Source: Desulfovibrio intestinalis
GTDB lineage: Bacteria; Desulfobacterota; Desulfovibrionia; Desulfovibrionales; Desulfovibrionaceae
Direction of reading: 5' to 3'
Length of the DNA stretch: 64,000 nt
Assembly (NCBI RefSeq): GCF_014202345.1
Contig: NZ_JACHGO010000001.1
Location: forward strand, 310,001 to 374,000
Of this stretch, positions 35,384 to 44,272 are shown piece by piece. A program made the translations under genes and the position numbers. Each line of letters opens with the position of its first letter. Positions within the stretch are counted from its first letter, which is position 1. The notes beneath the pieces were generated by a model. That model did no database searches and was not told the DNA's origin. It worked only from the letters and a program-made list of their open reading frames with translations.

Positions 35384-36028
35384 ATGAACACGCCGGCAAA
35401 TACGGAACGCAGATTGGAACAGGCCCTGCTGCGGGGGAAATGGACGCTGTTTGAGCGGCTGCCCGCAGAGCGCCCTCTGGCTGAAGAGCTGGGCGTAAGC
35501 AGAGCCACCTTGCGCACGGCCCTGCATACCCTTGTGGGGCGGGGCATTCTGGAGACGCGCCGCGGCAGCGGAACCTTTGTGCGGGCATTGCCCTGCCGCG
35601 CCGACAGCACGGGCCTGGCCGACAGCCTGCGTGCCTTTCGTATTGTCATGCCGCCCCTGCTTTCCGCCATGGCCGGGACTCTTCCGCCATCAGTCATGCT
35701 GGCGCTGGAGCGCCATCTTCCTTCGGCAGGCATGGCCCTGCATGCTGGAGACATGCGGCTTTTCGCCCAAAATCATCTCCGTTTTTTCTCAACTCTTTTG
35801 CAGGCCACAGGCAACGCCCGTCTGGCGCAGGCCGGGGCCGCAACCCTGCCCGACGCCCATGCTCTGGCCCGTCTGCTGCAGGAAAGCAGCCATGTCCGGC
35901 TGGAAGAATTTTTCAAACATCTGGCTCGCACGCTGCACGGTTTGCGCCATGCGGATGCGCAGGCCACCACTGCTGCGGCGACCGCATATGCCTCTTGTCT
36001 TCTGCAATGCATGGGAGAAGAAGCGTGA
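35384..36028 (+). CDS. GntR-family transcriptional regulator (FadR/FCD type)
   Basis: A 214-residue regulator. The N-terminal winged helix (about 5-70) has [20 protein letters not shown] and a wing [13 protein letters not shown]. The all-helical C-terminal domain (about 85-210) resembles the FCD effector domain, which binds small carboxylates, often with a metal. The ATG at 35384 has AGGAG; the frame upstream is open but unlikely. It opens the operon with the membrane, MBL and CobW genes and is probably its regulator. Its stop overlaps the next start (GTGA). Confidence 0.82.
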   Translation: MNTPANTERRLEQALLRGKWTLFERLPAERPLAEELGVSRATLRTALHTLVGRGILETRRGSGTFVRALPCRADSTGLADSLRAFRIVMPPLLSAMAGTLPPSVMLALERHLPSAGMALHAGDMRLFAQNHLRFFSTLLQATGNARLAQAGAATLPDAHALARLLQESSHVRLEEFFKHLARTLHGLRHADAQATTAAATAYASCLLQCMGEEA

Positions 36029-36273
36029 CCTGCAAAAGCAGGCGAAATTTTCTGCGGGGGGTGTGGCGCGCGCAACCCCTGCCTATGGCTGCCGAGAGTA
36101 GGGCGGTTACTTCCGGGGACGAGCTTCCCGGTCTTCTACCGCCGGAATTCTCGCCGGCCATGCTGCGGCTGGAAGGGCAGCGCCTGGGACTGCCCGTGGA
36201 TACAATGGACAAGGAAGCTCTAGTCCGGGCCGTTGCGCAGGCCATGCGCGCCCCCGGCCGTCCGTCTGTGTGA
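36025..36273 (+). CDS. Small 82-residue protein of unknown function
   Basis: Starts at GTG, overlapping the GntR stop by 4 bp, with GGGAG upstream. The N-terminus [11 protein letters not shown] resembles a Tat motif, but no hydrophobic stretch follows, so export is doubtful. The C-terminal half ([19 protein letters not shown] then a short helix) is reminiscent of small accessory proteins of redox complexes. Its tight coupling to the regulator and membrane-protein genes argues that it is real. No family is recognised. Confidence 0.6.
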   Translation: MTCKSRRNFLRGVWRAQPLPMAAESRAVTSGDELPGLLPPEFSPAMLRLEGQRLGLPVDTMDKEALVRAVAQAMRAPGRPSV

Positions 36274-36304
36274 GCGGACAGCCTGTAACCCCGAGGAGGT
36301 CCCC

Positions 36305-37708
36305 GTGGCTGACCACGACATTCCCTATCTTGAGGAGCGCAAACTTATCAAACGCTGGCGAGGCCCTTTGCCCGTTCTGGCAAACATGGTCTTCACCCTG
36401 TTGATTTTTGCCGTTACCTGGTGGTTTTTTCAGGATCCGCGCGGTGTAATGCGTTTCTATACTCCCTATGTGGGCTACAACTATTGTCGCTGGTGGTTGG
36501 TTATTCTCATCTGGATGGCCTACATTTTCGACTTCTGGCCTTTCAAAAAAGACTGGATCCGCAACGCCCATCCCTTGCAGAAAGGGTTGGTGCTGTCTCT
36601 TATTTCTGTCGGCCTTATGATTGTTCTTATCCACGGATTTTTTGAAGGCGTTTTGGGCAATTTCGCTTTTGCCTATTTTAGCCCAACCCAGTTGCAGAAG
36701 CTGCCGGGGCTGACAGAATTTTACGCTGTAGAATACGCGGCACAGGCCTGCATGATGTTCGCGGTCATAGCCTCATGGCTTAGCCCCGCGTGGCTGGTCG
36801 CCCTGGAAGGCCGCCCCTGGCAGAACGAGCGCCAGCCCGTCAAGGGCTTCAGCATCTGGCTGGGCACCTTCTGCCTGAGCCTTGTGATCTACTTTATGAC
36901 CATGCACAACCATATGGGCATACTGTATTACCCCTGGCAGTACTTTACGGCCATCACACCGCCGTATTGGGAGAACTTCGCCCAGACCGTTTCCGCCAAC
37001 TTCCATGTGGCCTGGATCATGTGCTGCACGGTTGTGGTGTGGTTTATGGAAGGCATATGGGAGCGCTATCCCTTCTGCCTCATCAAAACTCCCTGGTTGC
37101 GGCGTTTTTCTCTCTTCTTCGGTATTATCGTCATCTCCGTATCTCTGTGCTTTTTCTTCTGGTACATGCAGGAACTGGTCTGGGGTGACGCCATTCGTGG
37201 TCACAAGCGTGATGCCGCGCCGGACTGGCGCTGGCTGCATGTGGGCGAAACGGCCATTTTCTTTCTGGTGCCCGCATTGTTCCTTCAGTTTTATTGCGGC
37301 AATTGGCCCAACAAGTTCAGCACACCTGTAAATATCCTGTTCCGCACGCTGCTTGTAGCCGTGGGGGGCATCATCATCTATTGCCTGTACTACCAGTATG
37401 CCCACTTCGTACTGGGCACGCAGAAAGGTTTTTCTCATCCGCAGCAATTTCCAATGATCCCAATGATCTGGCTTATCAATATCTGGCTCATCAACTGGTG
37501 GTTCATGGACGGCTGGCCCGGCTGGCGGCGTGAACTTCGCAGCGTTGAGGAAATCAGGGCCGATGAGCGCGACTTTGAAGAGCGCAGCGCCTGGAGCCCC
37601 GCTATGGTTCCCGGCTTGGTAGTTGGCATTATCGTTGGCGTAGCTGGCTATTTTGCCATTGTAGCGGCGTTGCCGTGGTTCAGCGCGCATTTTACCCTGG
37701 TGCAATAG
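36305..37708 (+). CDS. Integral membrane protein of unknown function, about 11 helices
   Basis: A 467-residue polytopic protein from a GTG start with a near-perfect Shine-Dalgarno (GAGGAGG, 5 bases). About 11 hydrophobic helices are visible, unusually rich in Trp, Tyr, Phe and His. Intramembrane or loop histidines include MTMHNHMGILYYPW, NFHVAW, RWLHVGE and QYAHFV. A cytoplasmic acidic/basic segment (RSVEEIRADERDFEERS) precedes the last helix. I do not recognise the family; His/aromatic clusters would suit a metal, haem or quinone site, but this is inference. Next in the operon, 9 bp away, is a Tat-exported MBL protein. Confidence 0.7.
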   Translation: MADHDIPYLEERKLIKRWRGPLPVLANMVFTLLIFAVTWWFFQDPRGVMRFYTPYVGYNYCRWWLVILIWMAYIFDFWPFKKDWIRNAHPLQKGLVLSLISVGLMIVLIHGFFEGVLGNFAFAYFSPTQLQKLPGLTEFYAVEYAAQACMMFAVIASWLSPAWLVALEGRPWQNERQPVKGFSIWLGTFCLSLVIYFMTMHNHMGILYYPWQYFTAITPPYWENFAQTVSANFHVAWIMCCTVVVWFMEGIWERYPFCLIKTPWLRRFSLFFGIIVISVSLCFFFWYMQELVWGDAIRGHKRDAAPDWRWLHVGETAIFFLVPALFLQFYCGNWPNKFSTPVNILFRTLLVAVGGIIIYCLYYQYAHFVLGTQKGFSHPQQFPMIPMIWLINIWLINWWFMDGWPGWRRELRSVEEIRADERDFEERSAWSPAMVPGLVVGIIVGVAGYFAIVAALPWFSAHFTLVQ

Positions 37709-37717
37709 GGGGAGATC

Positions 37718-38866
37718 ATGAATAGACGTGAATTCATCAAGGGTGCTGCTCTGGGCGTGGGCGTGGGGGCCATCGGCGCCATGGGAGCGTACTCGTATTC
37801 CCCCATGCGCAGAGCCTTTCTTCAAGACGTCAAGCGCGGCTCGACGGATATAGGCGTTTGCAAGGCCGTGCGCATTACCAACATTTCGGAAACGAGCTGG
37901 TTTGACAACGGTACTCTCATGCAGGATGTCACCGGTGCAGGCGGCCTGCTGGTGGACCAATACTCTTTTAACTGGGCGCCCTTCGGCAACGGCAAGGGAC
38001 TGGGCAAGGGCGGATATGCTGAAGGCATCAAACATATCAAGCATCTGCTGCCCCGCAGGCTGGACGAGGCATGGGACATCGCGCGTGAAAAGAGCGTGCA
38101 TGCCGATAATGCCGGGGGATTTTCCTGCCTGGTAGAAATTGAAGATATGGACGGTAAGGTCAACAAGTACCTTTTCGACTCTGGCTGGAATTATAAATGG
38201 ATGGATTCCTGCTACCAGCGGGAAGGCATTGATACGATGCTGGCCAATAATGAAATCAAGGCCTTCATCCAGACCCACGAACATATGGACCATTATTGGG
38301 GGTTTCCCGCCGTCACCAAGTACAATCCCAACATCCATGTGTACACGCCCAATACGTTTTATCCAGAGGGCAAGCAGTATCTGAAAGACTGCGGGCATGT
38401 GGGCAAATGGACGGAGGTGCCCAAGGGCTTGCACAAGCTTGAAAGTGGCGTGGCCCTGTATACCTTTGACTGCCCCATCATCTTCCGGGTTTTTGGGGAG
38501 CTTTCAATGTACTGCAACGTCAAGGATGTTGGGCTGGTGAGTATCACCGGCTGCTGCCACCAGGGCATCATCCTTTTTGCCGACACAGCCTACAAGGAAT
38601 TGGCCTATGAAAACGACCAGTTCTACGGCCTCTATGGCGGCCTGCACATTTCTCCTTTTGACGACTGGGATCCCAAGTACGACGACCTCGTCATCGGCCT
38701 CAAGAAGTGGGATCTCCAAAGAGTAGGCTGCAACCACTGCACAGGCCTCATCACGGCCCAGAAGTTCGTTGACGCGGGCTACCCTGTGGTCAAGGGCACG
38801 GCCCGGTTCCGCTCCAAAACTACCAACTATCTCGGTAATGGCGACGTGATCAAGTTCCCCTCCTGA
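37718..38866 (+). CDS. Tat-exported metallo-beta-lactamase-fold protein
   Basis: A 382-residue protein. The N-terminus NRREFIKG followed by a Gly/Ala hydrophobic stretch is a twin-arginine signal. The fold motif THEHMDH is near residues 186-192, followed by GCCHQGI, GGLHISPFD and GCNHCTG, a set that resembles the dihydropterin-phosphate synthase-like branch of MBL proteins (GCSHAGI, GGFHL, HCTG). Tat export means it is folded, and probably metallated, before reaching the periplasm. Substrate unknown. It lies between the membrane-protein gene and the CobW-type GTPase gene, which could supply metal. Confidence 0.82.
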   Translation: MNRREFIKGAALGVGVGAIGAMGAYSYSPMRRAFLQDVKRGSTDIGVCKAVRITNISETSWFDNGTLMQDVTGAGGLLVDQYSFNWAPFGNGKGLGKGGYAEGIKHIKHLLPRRLDEAWDIAREKSVHADNAGGFSCLVEIEDMDGKVNKYLFDSGWNYKWMDSCYQREGIDTMLANNEIKAFIQTHEHMDHYWGFPAVTKYNPNIHVYTPNTFYPEGKQYLKDCGHVGKWTEVPKGLHKLESGVALYTFDCPIIFRVFGELSMYCNVKDVGLVSITGCCHQGIILFADTAYKELAYENDQFYGLYGGLHISPFDDWDPKYDDLVIGLKKWDLQRVGCNHCTGLITAQKFVDAGYPVVKGTARFRSKTTNYLGNGDVIKFPS

Positions 38867-38883
38867 CCTTTTGCCTCTTTTTA

Positions 38884-38913
38884 CCGTAACCGGCTCCCAT
38901 GGGCCGGTTACGG
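38884..38913 (+). other. Intergenic hairpin between MBL and CobW genes
   Basis: A perfect 11-bp stem (CCGTAACCGGC/GCCGGTTACGG) with an 8-base loop and no T tract. It may act as a transcript-stability or attenuation element that lowers expression of the downstream GTPase gene. Confidence 0.5.
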
Positions 38914-38947
38914 AGGCAGGGCACATTGTGCCAAAGGAGTCGCCACC

Positions 38948-40795
38948 ATGCGTATGGAAAATCTTTTGCCGCGCCCTCTGGACCCGCAGGGCGGCCCGGA
39001 AAGTCCGTCCATCATGACAGCCCTGCTTTCGGGCATTCATCTTGACCGCAGGCAGGCCCATGCCCTGGGGTGGCGCGGAGTGCGCCCCTCGGCGCTGCAC
39101 GGGGCCGCCTGGACCTGCCGCACGGCCTCTGTTCCGCATATATACGGCCTTGTTTTTATGGACGAATATGTATGGGAGAAGCAGCTATACGGCATGTTTG
39201 GGTTTTATGTCTTTCCCGCAGCAGCAGACCCACTGCTGGACAAATTTCCCCTTCAGGCCCTGGCTGTAGCCCTTGGCCCAGACTACGGCGTGGCGGTGCG
39301 TGAACTTTCGGCCCATGCCGAGACTCTTGCCCCATTTTGTCTGGGGCAGATGAGGCTTGCAGCGGCATTGGATGGCTCATCACTGGCTCTGGAGCTGTCA
39401 GCTCAGGCCAGACACCGTGCCTTCAGCACGAAAGGCATTGCCGTACCCGCCAGCGACAAGGCAGACAGCGCCCCTGGAGACGAGCAAGAAACGCAGTGGA
39501 TTGTTGCTCCCGGCGAGCTGGAATATGATTTACCAGCTTTCAGGCTGCTGCTGCGGCCTTTCGCGGCCTTAGCGGGCACGGCAGCCGTTCTTTTGGACGA
39601 TGCCCCTCGTCTTGCCATGCGCGTGACGCCCAATCCCTTGGAACATCTGCATTGCGGGAAAGTTGAGCCTTCCTGGCAGATGCGTCTGGAAGCAGCCTTC
39701 GGCGCGGAGCAGGGGGATGAAATATCAATGGAACACAATGCCGGGAAGGCCGTTTTTTCCGTCCGTGGCAAGATTCTGTCAGGCCTGCCGGGGCGGTATG
39801 TGCCCAGAGAAGATGAATTGGCCCGCCTGCCGGTCATGCATGTACTCACAGGCTTTCTGGGGGCGGGCAAAACCACTTTTCTTCGCCGCTGGCTGGATTT
39901 TCTCAATGGTTGCGAGCAGTTTGCCGCAGTCATTCAAAATGAATTCGGTGCTATCGGCCTGGACGCCACCCTCACACGGGGCGAAACCAGGGTAGAACTG
40001 CTGGATGAAGGCTGCGTATGCTGCTCTTTGGCCGATAGTTTGCGTCCCGGCCTGCGCCGTCTGCTGGATGCCGCCCCGGCAGATCAGGTTATTCTTGAAA
40101 CCACGGGGGTGGCCAATCCCGCTAACGTTCTTGACTCGCTGGGCCAGTTGGCGGACATGGTTCGCCCCGGCCTCGTAATCACCGTGGTTGATGTGCTGGA
40201 ATGGCAGGGCAGCGTATGCGCCGGGGATGGTCCGCAGGGGTTGCGGCGGGTTCAGGTCGAACAGGCTGACGTTATCATAGCCAACAAAGCCGACATCGTT
40301 AGGGCGGAAGAGCTGCACGCCGTCATGGATGTTCTGCGCACCTGCAACGCCGAGGCAATAATCCTGCCCGCCGTGCAGGGCAATATCACCTTCGCCCGGT
40401 TGAATTCCTTTCTTGCGGGCTGGCTTGACCGCGGGGTTCGTCCTCCTTCGCGGCGGCCTCATCTGACGTTCTTGCCACAGGGGCTGTGCACACATACAGA
40501 TGAGGGGTTTGCCTCATACACTGTGCCCTTGTCGCAACCAGTGGATGCCAACACCCTGCGGGAGATGATCCTGGCTGCTGGGCCGGGGCTTTGCCGGGCC
40601 AAGGGCATTGTGAATCTTTTTAGCGAGGGCCGCGTGACGCCGATGGTTGTGCAATACGCTGCGGGGCGGCTGGAATTTGAAGAGGCTCCTGACGGAGAGC
40701 ACGAAATGTATATGGTCTTCATCGGGGTGAACCTGAGGATGCCAGATTCATCTGCAACAGAGAACAGGGAAAGCATGGCCGCATTGCCAAGATGA
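38948..40795 (+). CDS. CobW/COG0523-type G3E GTPase with long extra N-terminal region
   Basis: A 615-residue protein. Residues about 295-600 are a complete CobW-type metallochaperone GTPase: P-loop GFLGAGKTTF (near 301), the metal motif EGCVCCSL (CxCC), ETTGVANPANV, NKAD, and a C-terminal CobW domain. Such GTPases hand Zn, Co or Fe to target proteins. Residues 1-290 have no match that I recognise; this part is mixed alpha/beta without membrane helices. Ordinary family members are about 320 residues. AGGAG precedes the ATG. Being last in the operon with a Tat-exported metalloprotein, it may load that protein's metal in the cytoplasm. Confidence 0.82.
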   Translation: MRMENLLPRPLDPQGGPESPSIMTALLSGIHLDRRQAHALGWRGVRPSALHGAAWTCRTASVPHIYGLVFMDEYVWEKQLYGMFGFYVFPAAADPLLDKFPLQALAVALGPDYGVAVRELSAHAETLAPFCLGQMRLAAALDGSSLALELSAQARHRAFSTKGIAVPASDKADSAPGDEQETQWIVAPGELEYDLPAFRLLLRPFAALAGTAAVLLDDAPRLAMRVTPNPLEHLHCGKVEPSWQMRLEAAFGAEQGDEISMEHNAGKAVFSVRGKILSGLPGRYVPREDELARLPVMHVLTGFLGAGKTTFLRRWLDFLNGCEQFAAVIQNEFGAIGLDATLTRGETRVELLDEGCVCCSLADSLRPGLRRLLDAAPADQVILETTGVANPANVLDSLGQLADMVRPGLVITVVDVLEWQGSVCAGDGPQGLRRVQVEQADVIIANKADIVRAEELHAVMDVLRTCNAEAIILPAVQGNITFARLNSFLAGWLDRGVRPPSRRPHLTFLPQGLCTHTDEGFASYTVPLSQPVDANTLREMILAAGPGLCRAKGIVNLFSEGRVTPMVVQYAAGRLEFEEAPDGEHEMYMVFIGVNLRMPDSSATENRESMAALPR

Positions 40796-40819
40796 AAAAA
40801 GTCTGGGTAATTGCTATGG

Positions 40820-41517
40820 TCAGCAAGGCTCGGTCTGAAAAAAGTGCCCGCACAGGTATTGGGGCGGGTTCTTGTTTTTCCTGGTTTTCTTCCTGGCCGC
40901 GTGCTGTTGCACTGTTAATACACGCGGGGTTGATGCCGCCAAGGCAAATAATGCAAAGTACTTCATGCCCGCCATAACTAAGAAGACGCCGGGGATGCCG
41001 CAGTAGTAGCTGGCAAGAGTTCCAAGAAGAGCTGTCGCGCCATTACCGAAGTGGTTCCAGGCTTCATTTTTGCCAAGGCACGCTGGCAAACCCTTCTGGC
41101 CGATCATACCCAAAGTTATGCCGAAAAGCGTGGGGGCAATCGCCGCCGCCAAAGCCCCCTGCGAAATTCTTGAGGTCCAGACCGAAACCGCGTTGGTCCA
41201 TACAAAGACCAATCCGCAAGCCACTACAGTCATGATAACCGTGACGCCAAGGAGCCGCCGCTTTCTCTCGGCCCTGTCTGCAAGCCCGCCCAGAGGGTGG
41301 TGCGAAGCATTCCGGCTAGCCCCCCGGCGGTCATGACATGCCCGATTTCGTCAGGCAGCCAGCCCTTGCTTTGCAGAAAACGCCAAAGAACGGCCCCAAG
41401 CCATCCCGCACGTCGGCCAGCGCAAAGCACAGCTAGGAGAGGAAGGTCAGGGATCGTGCTTTGGACTGAGCGTACATAAAAAACCGCCTGAAATATTAAA
41501 AATGACGCACGATTCAT
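40820..41517 (-). pseudogene. Decayed MFS transporter gene
   Basis: Two minus-strand frames encode consecutive parts of one major-facilitator protein. The first (from 41517) reads through LQSKGWLPDEIGHVMTAGGLAG and then runs into a frameshift; the other frame continues as GGLADRAERKRRLL, which is the conserved MFS motif A, and then RISQGALAAAI and GKNEAWNHFGNGATALLG. The shift of one base lies at about 41285-41305. The protein also stops after about half the usual 400 residues. Both defects mean it is not functional. Confidence 0.75.
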
Positions 41518-41877
41518 ATTTATCTGCTGCTGCCGCGCAAGACAGAGCAACCGTGTGAGCTCCCTAAATTCATTTTGCCTGCATTGTCTTCGCCATAAAT
41601 TGCCTGCTTATTAAACTAGTTATGTGTACTGTTCCAACATGGGAAGCAGACTTCATAACATTCACACTCTTCTGAGGTTCGGCGTTATTATGCGTTGAGA
41701 ACAAGATCAGGAAAGTCGTTTTTTATGGCTTGAGTCGCCTGACAAGAAGGGGAAAAGGGCGGGTTGGTTGCCTGGGGGCCGTGAGAGGCAGTCGGATAAT
41801 AAAAAAGACATTGTGGCGAAAAAACCGCAACAGTGTCTAATTTTTTAATAATTTTTTGGAAGCAAGGATGTTCAGTA

Positions 41878-41971
41878 TGGCGGAGACGTATAGGGGTCGA
41901 ACCTACCGCAGACGGTAAAGCCTGCCACCGGTTTTGAAGACCGGGCGCCACACCGGTGGCGAAACGTCTCC
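41878..41971 (-). tRNA. selC: Selenocysteine tRNA (anticodon UCA)
   Basis: 94 bases including an encoded CCA end. The acceptor stem GGAGACGT pairs with the 3' ACGTCTCC in an 8-bp stem, as in tRNA-Sec. The anticodon loop CTTCAAA reads UCA, the long extra arm pairs around TTTACC, and the T loop is GGTTCGACCCC. The 8-bp acceptor stem and long variable arm distinguish it from ordinary suppressor-like tRNAs. SelA, which charges it with selenium, is encoded in this window. Confidence 0.95.
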
Positions 41972-42052
41972 TCATAATTATCTGTAGACTATGCGAAAAT
42001 AAAAAAACTCGCAAGTGTCGGTAATATTGTCCGCAAAGTGTTTTTTTACCCA

Positions 42053-42080
42053 TTGCCAAATTATAACTGAGCATTATATG
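42053..42080 (+). promoter_or_regulatory. Candidate sigma-70 promoter of the ftsH operon
   Basis: TTGCCA, 16 bases, TATATG, about 140 bp upstream of the ftsH start. Confidence 0.4.
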
Positions 42081-42218
42081 TGAAAAAACGTATTGCCGGT
42101 GAACAGTGGAATTCGGTCATTTGACAGCGGCCGTATGCAGGTAGTATTTCTTGCCTGCGTGGGCCAATGTTCAGGCCCTGACCATGCGCTGCCGCGCACG
42201 GAAAACGTAACGGAGGCA

Positions 42219-44267
42219 ATGTTGAACCAGATGAGTCGCAACCTGATGCTGTGGGCCATTATCGTCCTGGCAATGGTTATGCTTTTTAATATGTTCCAGC
42301 AACCGCAGGGCGTGATGCAGCGAGTGCCTTATTCAGACTTTCTGAGTCAGGTCGATGGCGGGCAGATTCTGTCTGTCACCATGCAAGGGCACACGCTCAC
42401 AGGTAAAACATCAGACGGCAAGACTGTGCAGACATATGCTCCGCAGGATCTGGGTCTGGTCAACCGCCTCATCGAAAAAAAGGTGGAGGTTAAGGCAGAG
42501 CCGCCGGAAGAGCAGCCCTGGTATATGACCTTGCTGGTTTCGTGGTTCCCCATGCTGCTTCTTGTTGGCGTGTGGATTTTCTTTATGCGCCAGATGCAGG
42601 GCGGCGGCGGCAAGGCCATGAATTTTGGCCGGTCGCGTGCGCGCATGCTCAATCAGGACAGCGTAAGGATTACCTTTGCTGACGTGGCCGGAATTGACGA
42701 GGCCAAGGATGAATTGGCCGAAGTTGTCGAATTTTTGTCCAATCCCAAAAAGTTTACCCGTCTTGGCGGGCGTATCCCCAAAGGCGTGTTGCTTGTGGGG
42801 CCTCCTGGCACGGGTAAGACGCTTCTTGCGCGCGCAGTTGCCGGTGAGGCGGGGGTGCCCTTCTTTTCCATTTCAGGCTCAGACTTTGTTGAAATGTTTG
42901 TGGGCGTGGGCGCTTCGCGCGTGCGCGATCTTTTTGTACAGGGCAAAAAAAATGCTCCCTGCCTTATCTTTATTGACGAAATTGACGCCGTGGGCCGTCA
43001 GCGTGGAGCCGGGCTCGGCGGTGGCCACGACGAGCGTGAGCAGACACTGAACCAGATGCTGGTTGAAATGGACGGTTTTGAAAGCAATGAGGGCGTTATT
43101 CTTATTGCCGCCACCAACCGTCCTGACGTGCTTGACCCTGCGTTGCTGCGTCCTGGCCGCTTTGACCGTCAGGTTGTTGTGCCCACGCCAGACCTGCGTG
43201 GTCGCCGTCGTATTCTTGAGGTACACACCAAGCGTACGCCTTTGTCTGGCGATGTGGATCTGGAGGTTCTGGCGCGCGGCACACCGGGTTTCTCGGGTGC
43301 GGATCTGGAAAATCTGGTCAACGAGGCTGCTTTGCAGGCTGCCAAGCTGAATCAGGACAGACTGGATATGCACGATTTTGAATACGCCAAAGATAAAGTG
43401 CTTATGGGGCGCGAACGCCGCAGCCTTCTTTTGTCTGACGACGAAAAGCGCATCACGGCCTATCATGAGGGCGGTCACGCCTTGGCGGCCCGTCTGCTGC
43501 CCGGGTCTGACCCGGTGCACAAGATCACCATCATCCCCCGTGGCCGCGCCTTGGGCGTAACCATGCAGTTGCCTGAAGAAGACCGCCACGGTTACTCGCG
43601 TTCCTTCCTGCGCAACAACTTGGTGGTGCTGCTGGGGGGCCGGGTGGCTGAGGAAATTATTTTTGACGATATCACCACTGGCGCTTCCAATGACATTGAG
43701 CGCGTCACCCGCATGGCCCGTAAAATGGTGTGCGAGTGGGGCATGAGTGAAGCCGTAGGTACTCTTGCCATCGGTGAAACAGGTGAAGAAGTATTTATTG
43801 GCCGCGAGTGGGTGCAGAACAAGAACTTCAGTGAAGACACCGCCCGTCTGGTGGATTCGGAAGTAAAGCGGATTGTGGACGAGGCGCATGAGCGCTGCCG
43901 CGTACTGCTCAAAGAGAATGAAGAAATCCTGCACCGTATTGCCCGCGCCCTGCTGGATCGCGAAACCATCACTGGCGAAGAACTTGACCTTCTGATGGAA
44001 GACAAGGAACTGCCGCCTCTGGATGGTAACGGCAAGCCCATGAAATATTCTGAAGCGCCCAGCCGTCCGAGCAAGGGCAGTGGAGAGGATAAGCCTGCGG
44101 AAGCCACGGCCGAGGCTCCTGCTGCTGATGCGGCAGAATTTACCCTTGAGCCTGACCACCTCGACGGTTCCGTTGCTCCTCACGAAGCGCCCACATCGGC
44201 TGGGGGCGTCGAGTCAGAGGCAGAAAAGGCTTCGGGCCAGAACGGCGAAGACGACAAGAAGCGATAG
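42219..44267 (+). CDS. ftsH: ATP-dependent zinc metalloprotease FtsH
   Basis: A 682-residue membrane-anchored AAA+ protease. Two membrane helices (about 10-27 and 105-124) flank a periplasmic domain. Walker A is GPPGTGKT, Walker B is [13 protein letters not shown], and the zinc site reads HEGGH instead of the nearly universal HEAGH. The C-terminal tail is rich in Glu, Ala and Pro. It degrades membrane and regulatory proteins. GGAGG precedes the start, which could be ATG 42219, TTG 42222 or ATG 42231. The ftsH-folP-cdaA-ybbR-glmM order is common in related bacteria. Confidence 0.95.
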   Translation: MLNQMSRNLMLWAIIVLAMVMLFNMFQQPQGVMQRVPYSDFLSQVDGGQILSVTMQGHTLTGKTSDGKTVQTYAPQDLGLVNRLIEKKVEVKAEPPEEQPWYMTLLVSWFPMLLLVGVWIFFMRQMQGGGGKAMNFGRSRARMLNQDSVRITFADVAGIDEAKDELAEVVEFLSNPKKFTRLGGRIPKGVLLVGPPGTGKTLLARAVAGEAGVPFFSISGSDFVEMFVGVGASRVRDLFVQGKKNAPCLIFIDEIDAVGRQRGAGLGGGHDEREQTLNQMLVEMDGFESNEGVILIAATNRPDVLDPALLRPGRFDRQVVVPTPDLRGRRRILEVHTKRTPLSGDVDLEVLARGTPGFSGADLENLVNEAALQAAKLNQDRLDMHDFEYAKDKVLMGRERRSLLLSDDEKRITAYHEGGHALAARLLPGSDPVHKITIIPRGRALGVTMQLPEEDRHGYSRSFLRNNLVVLLGGRVAEEIIFDDITTGASNDIERVTRMARKMVCEWGMSEAVGTLAIGETGEEVFIGREWVQNKNFSEDTARLVDSEVKRIVDEAHERCRVLLKENEEILHRIARALLDRETITGEELDLLMEDKELPPLDGNGKPMKYSEAPSRPSKGSGEDKPAEATAEAPAADAAEFTLEPDHLDGSVAPHEAPTSAGGVESEAEKASGQNGEDDKKR

Positions 44268-44272
44268 AAGAA

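Noticed and set aside
36773-38434. Long minus-strand frame of 553 codons opposite the membrane and MBL genes
   Set aside because: It spans two plus-strand genes with good Shine-Dalgarno sites, a Tat signal and family motifs. Its product is rich in His/Gly/Ala with no recognisable domain. It is a codon-bias shadow.
41688-42074. 128-codon minus-strand frame across the tRNA-Sec gene
   Set aside because: It reads through a perfectly folding tRNA and has no start signals.
42879-44183. 434-codon minus-strand frame opposite ftsH
   Set aside because: It lies inside a fully conserved ftsH gene and has no ribosome-binding site or domain.
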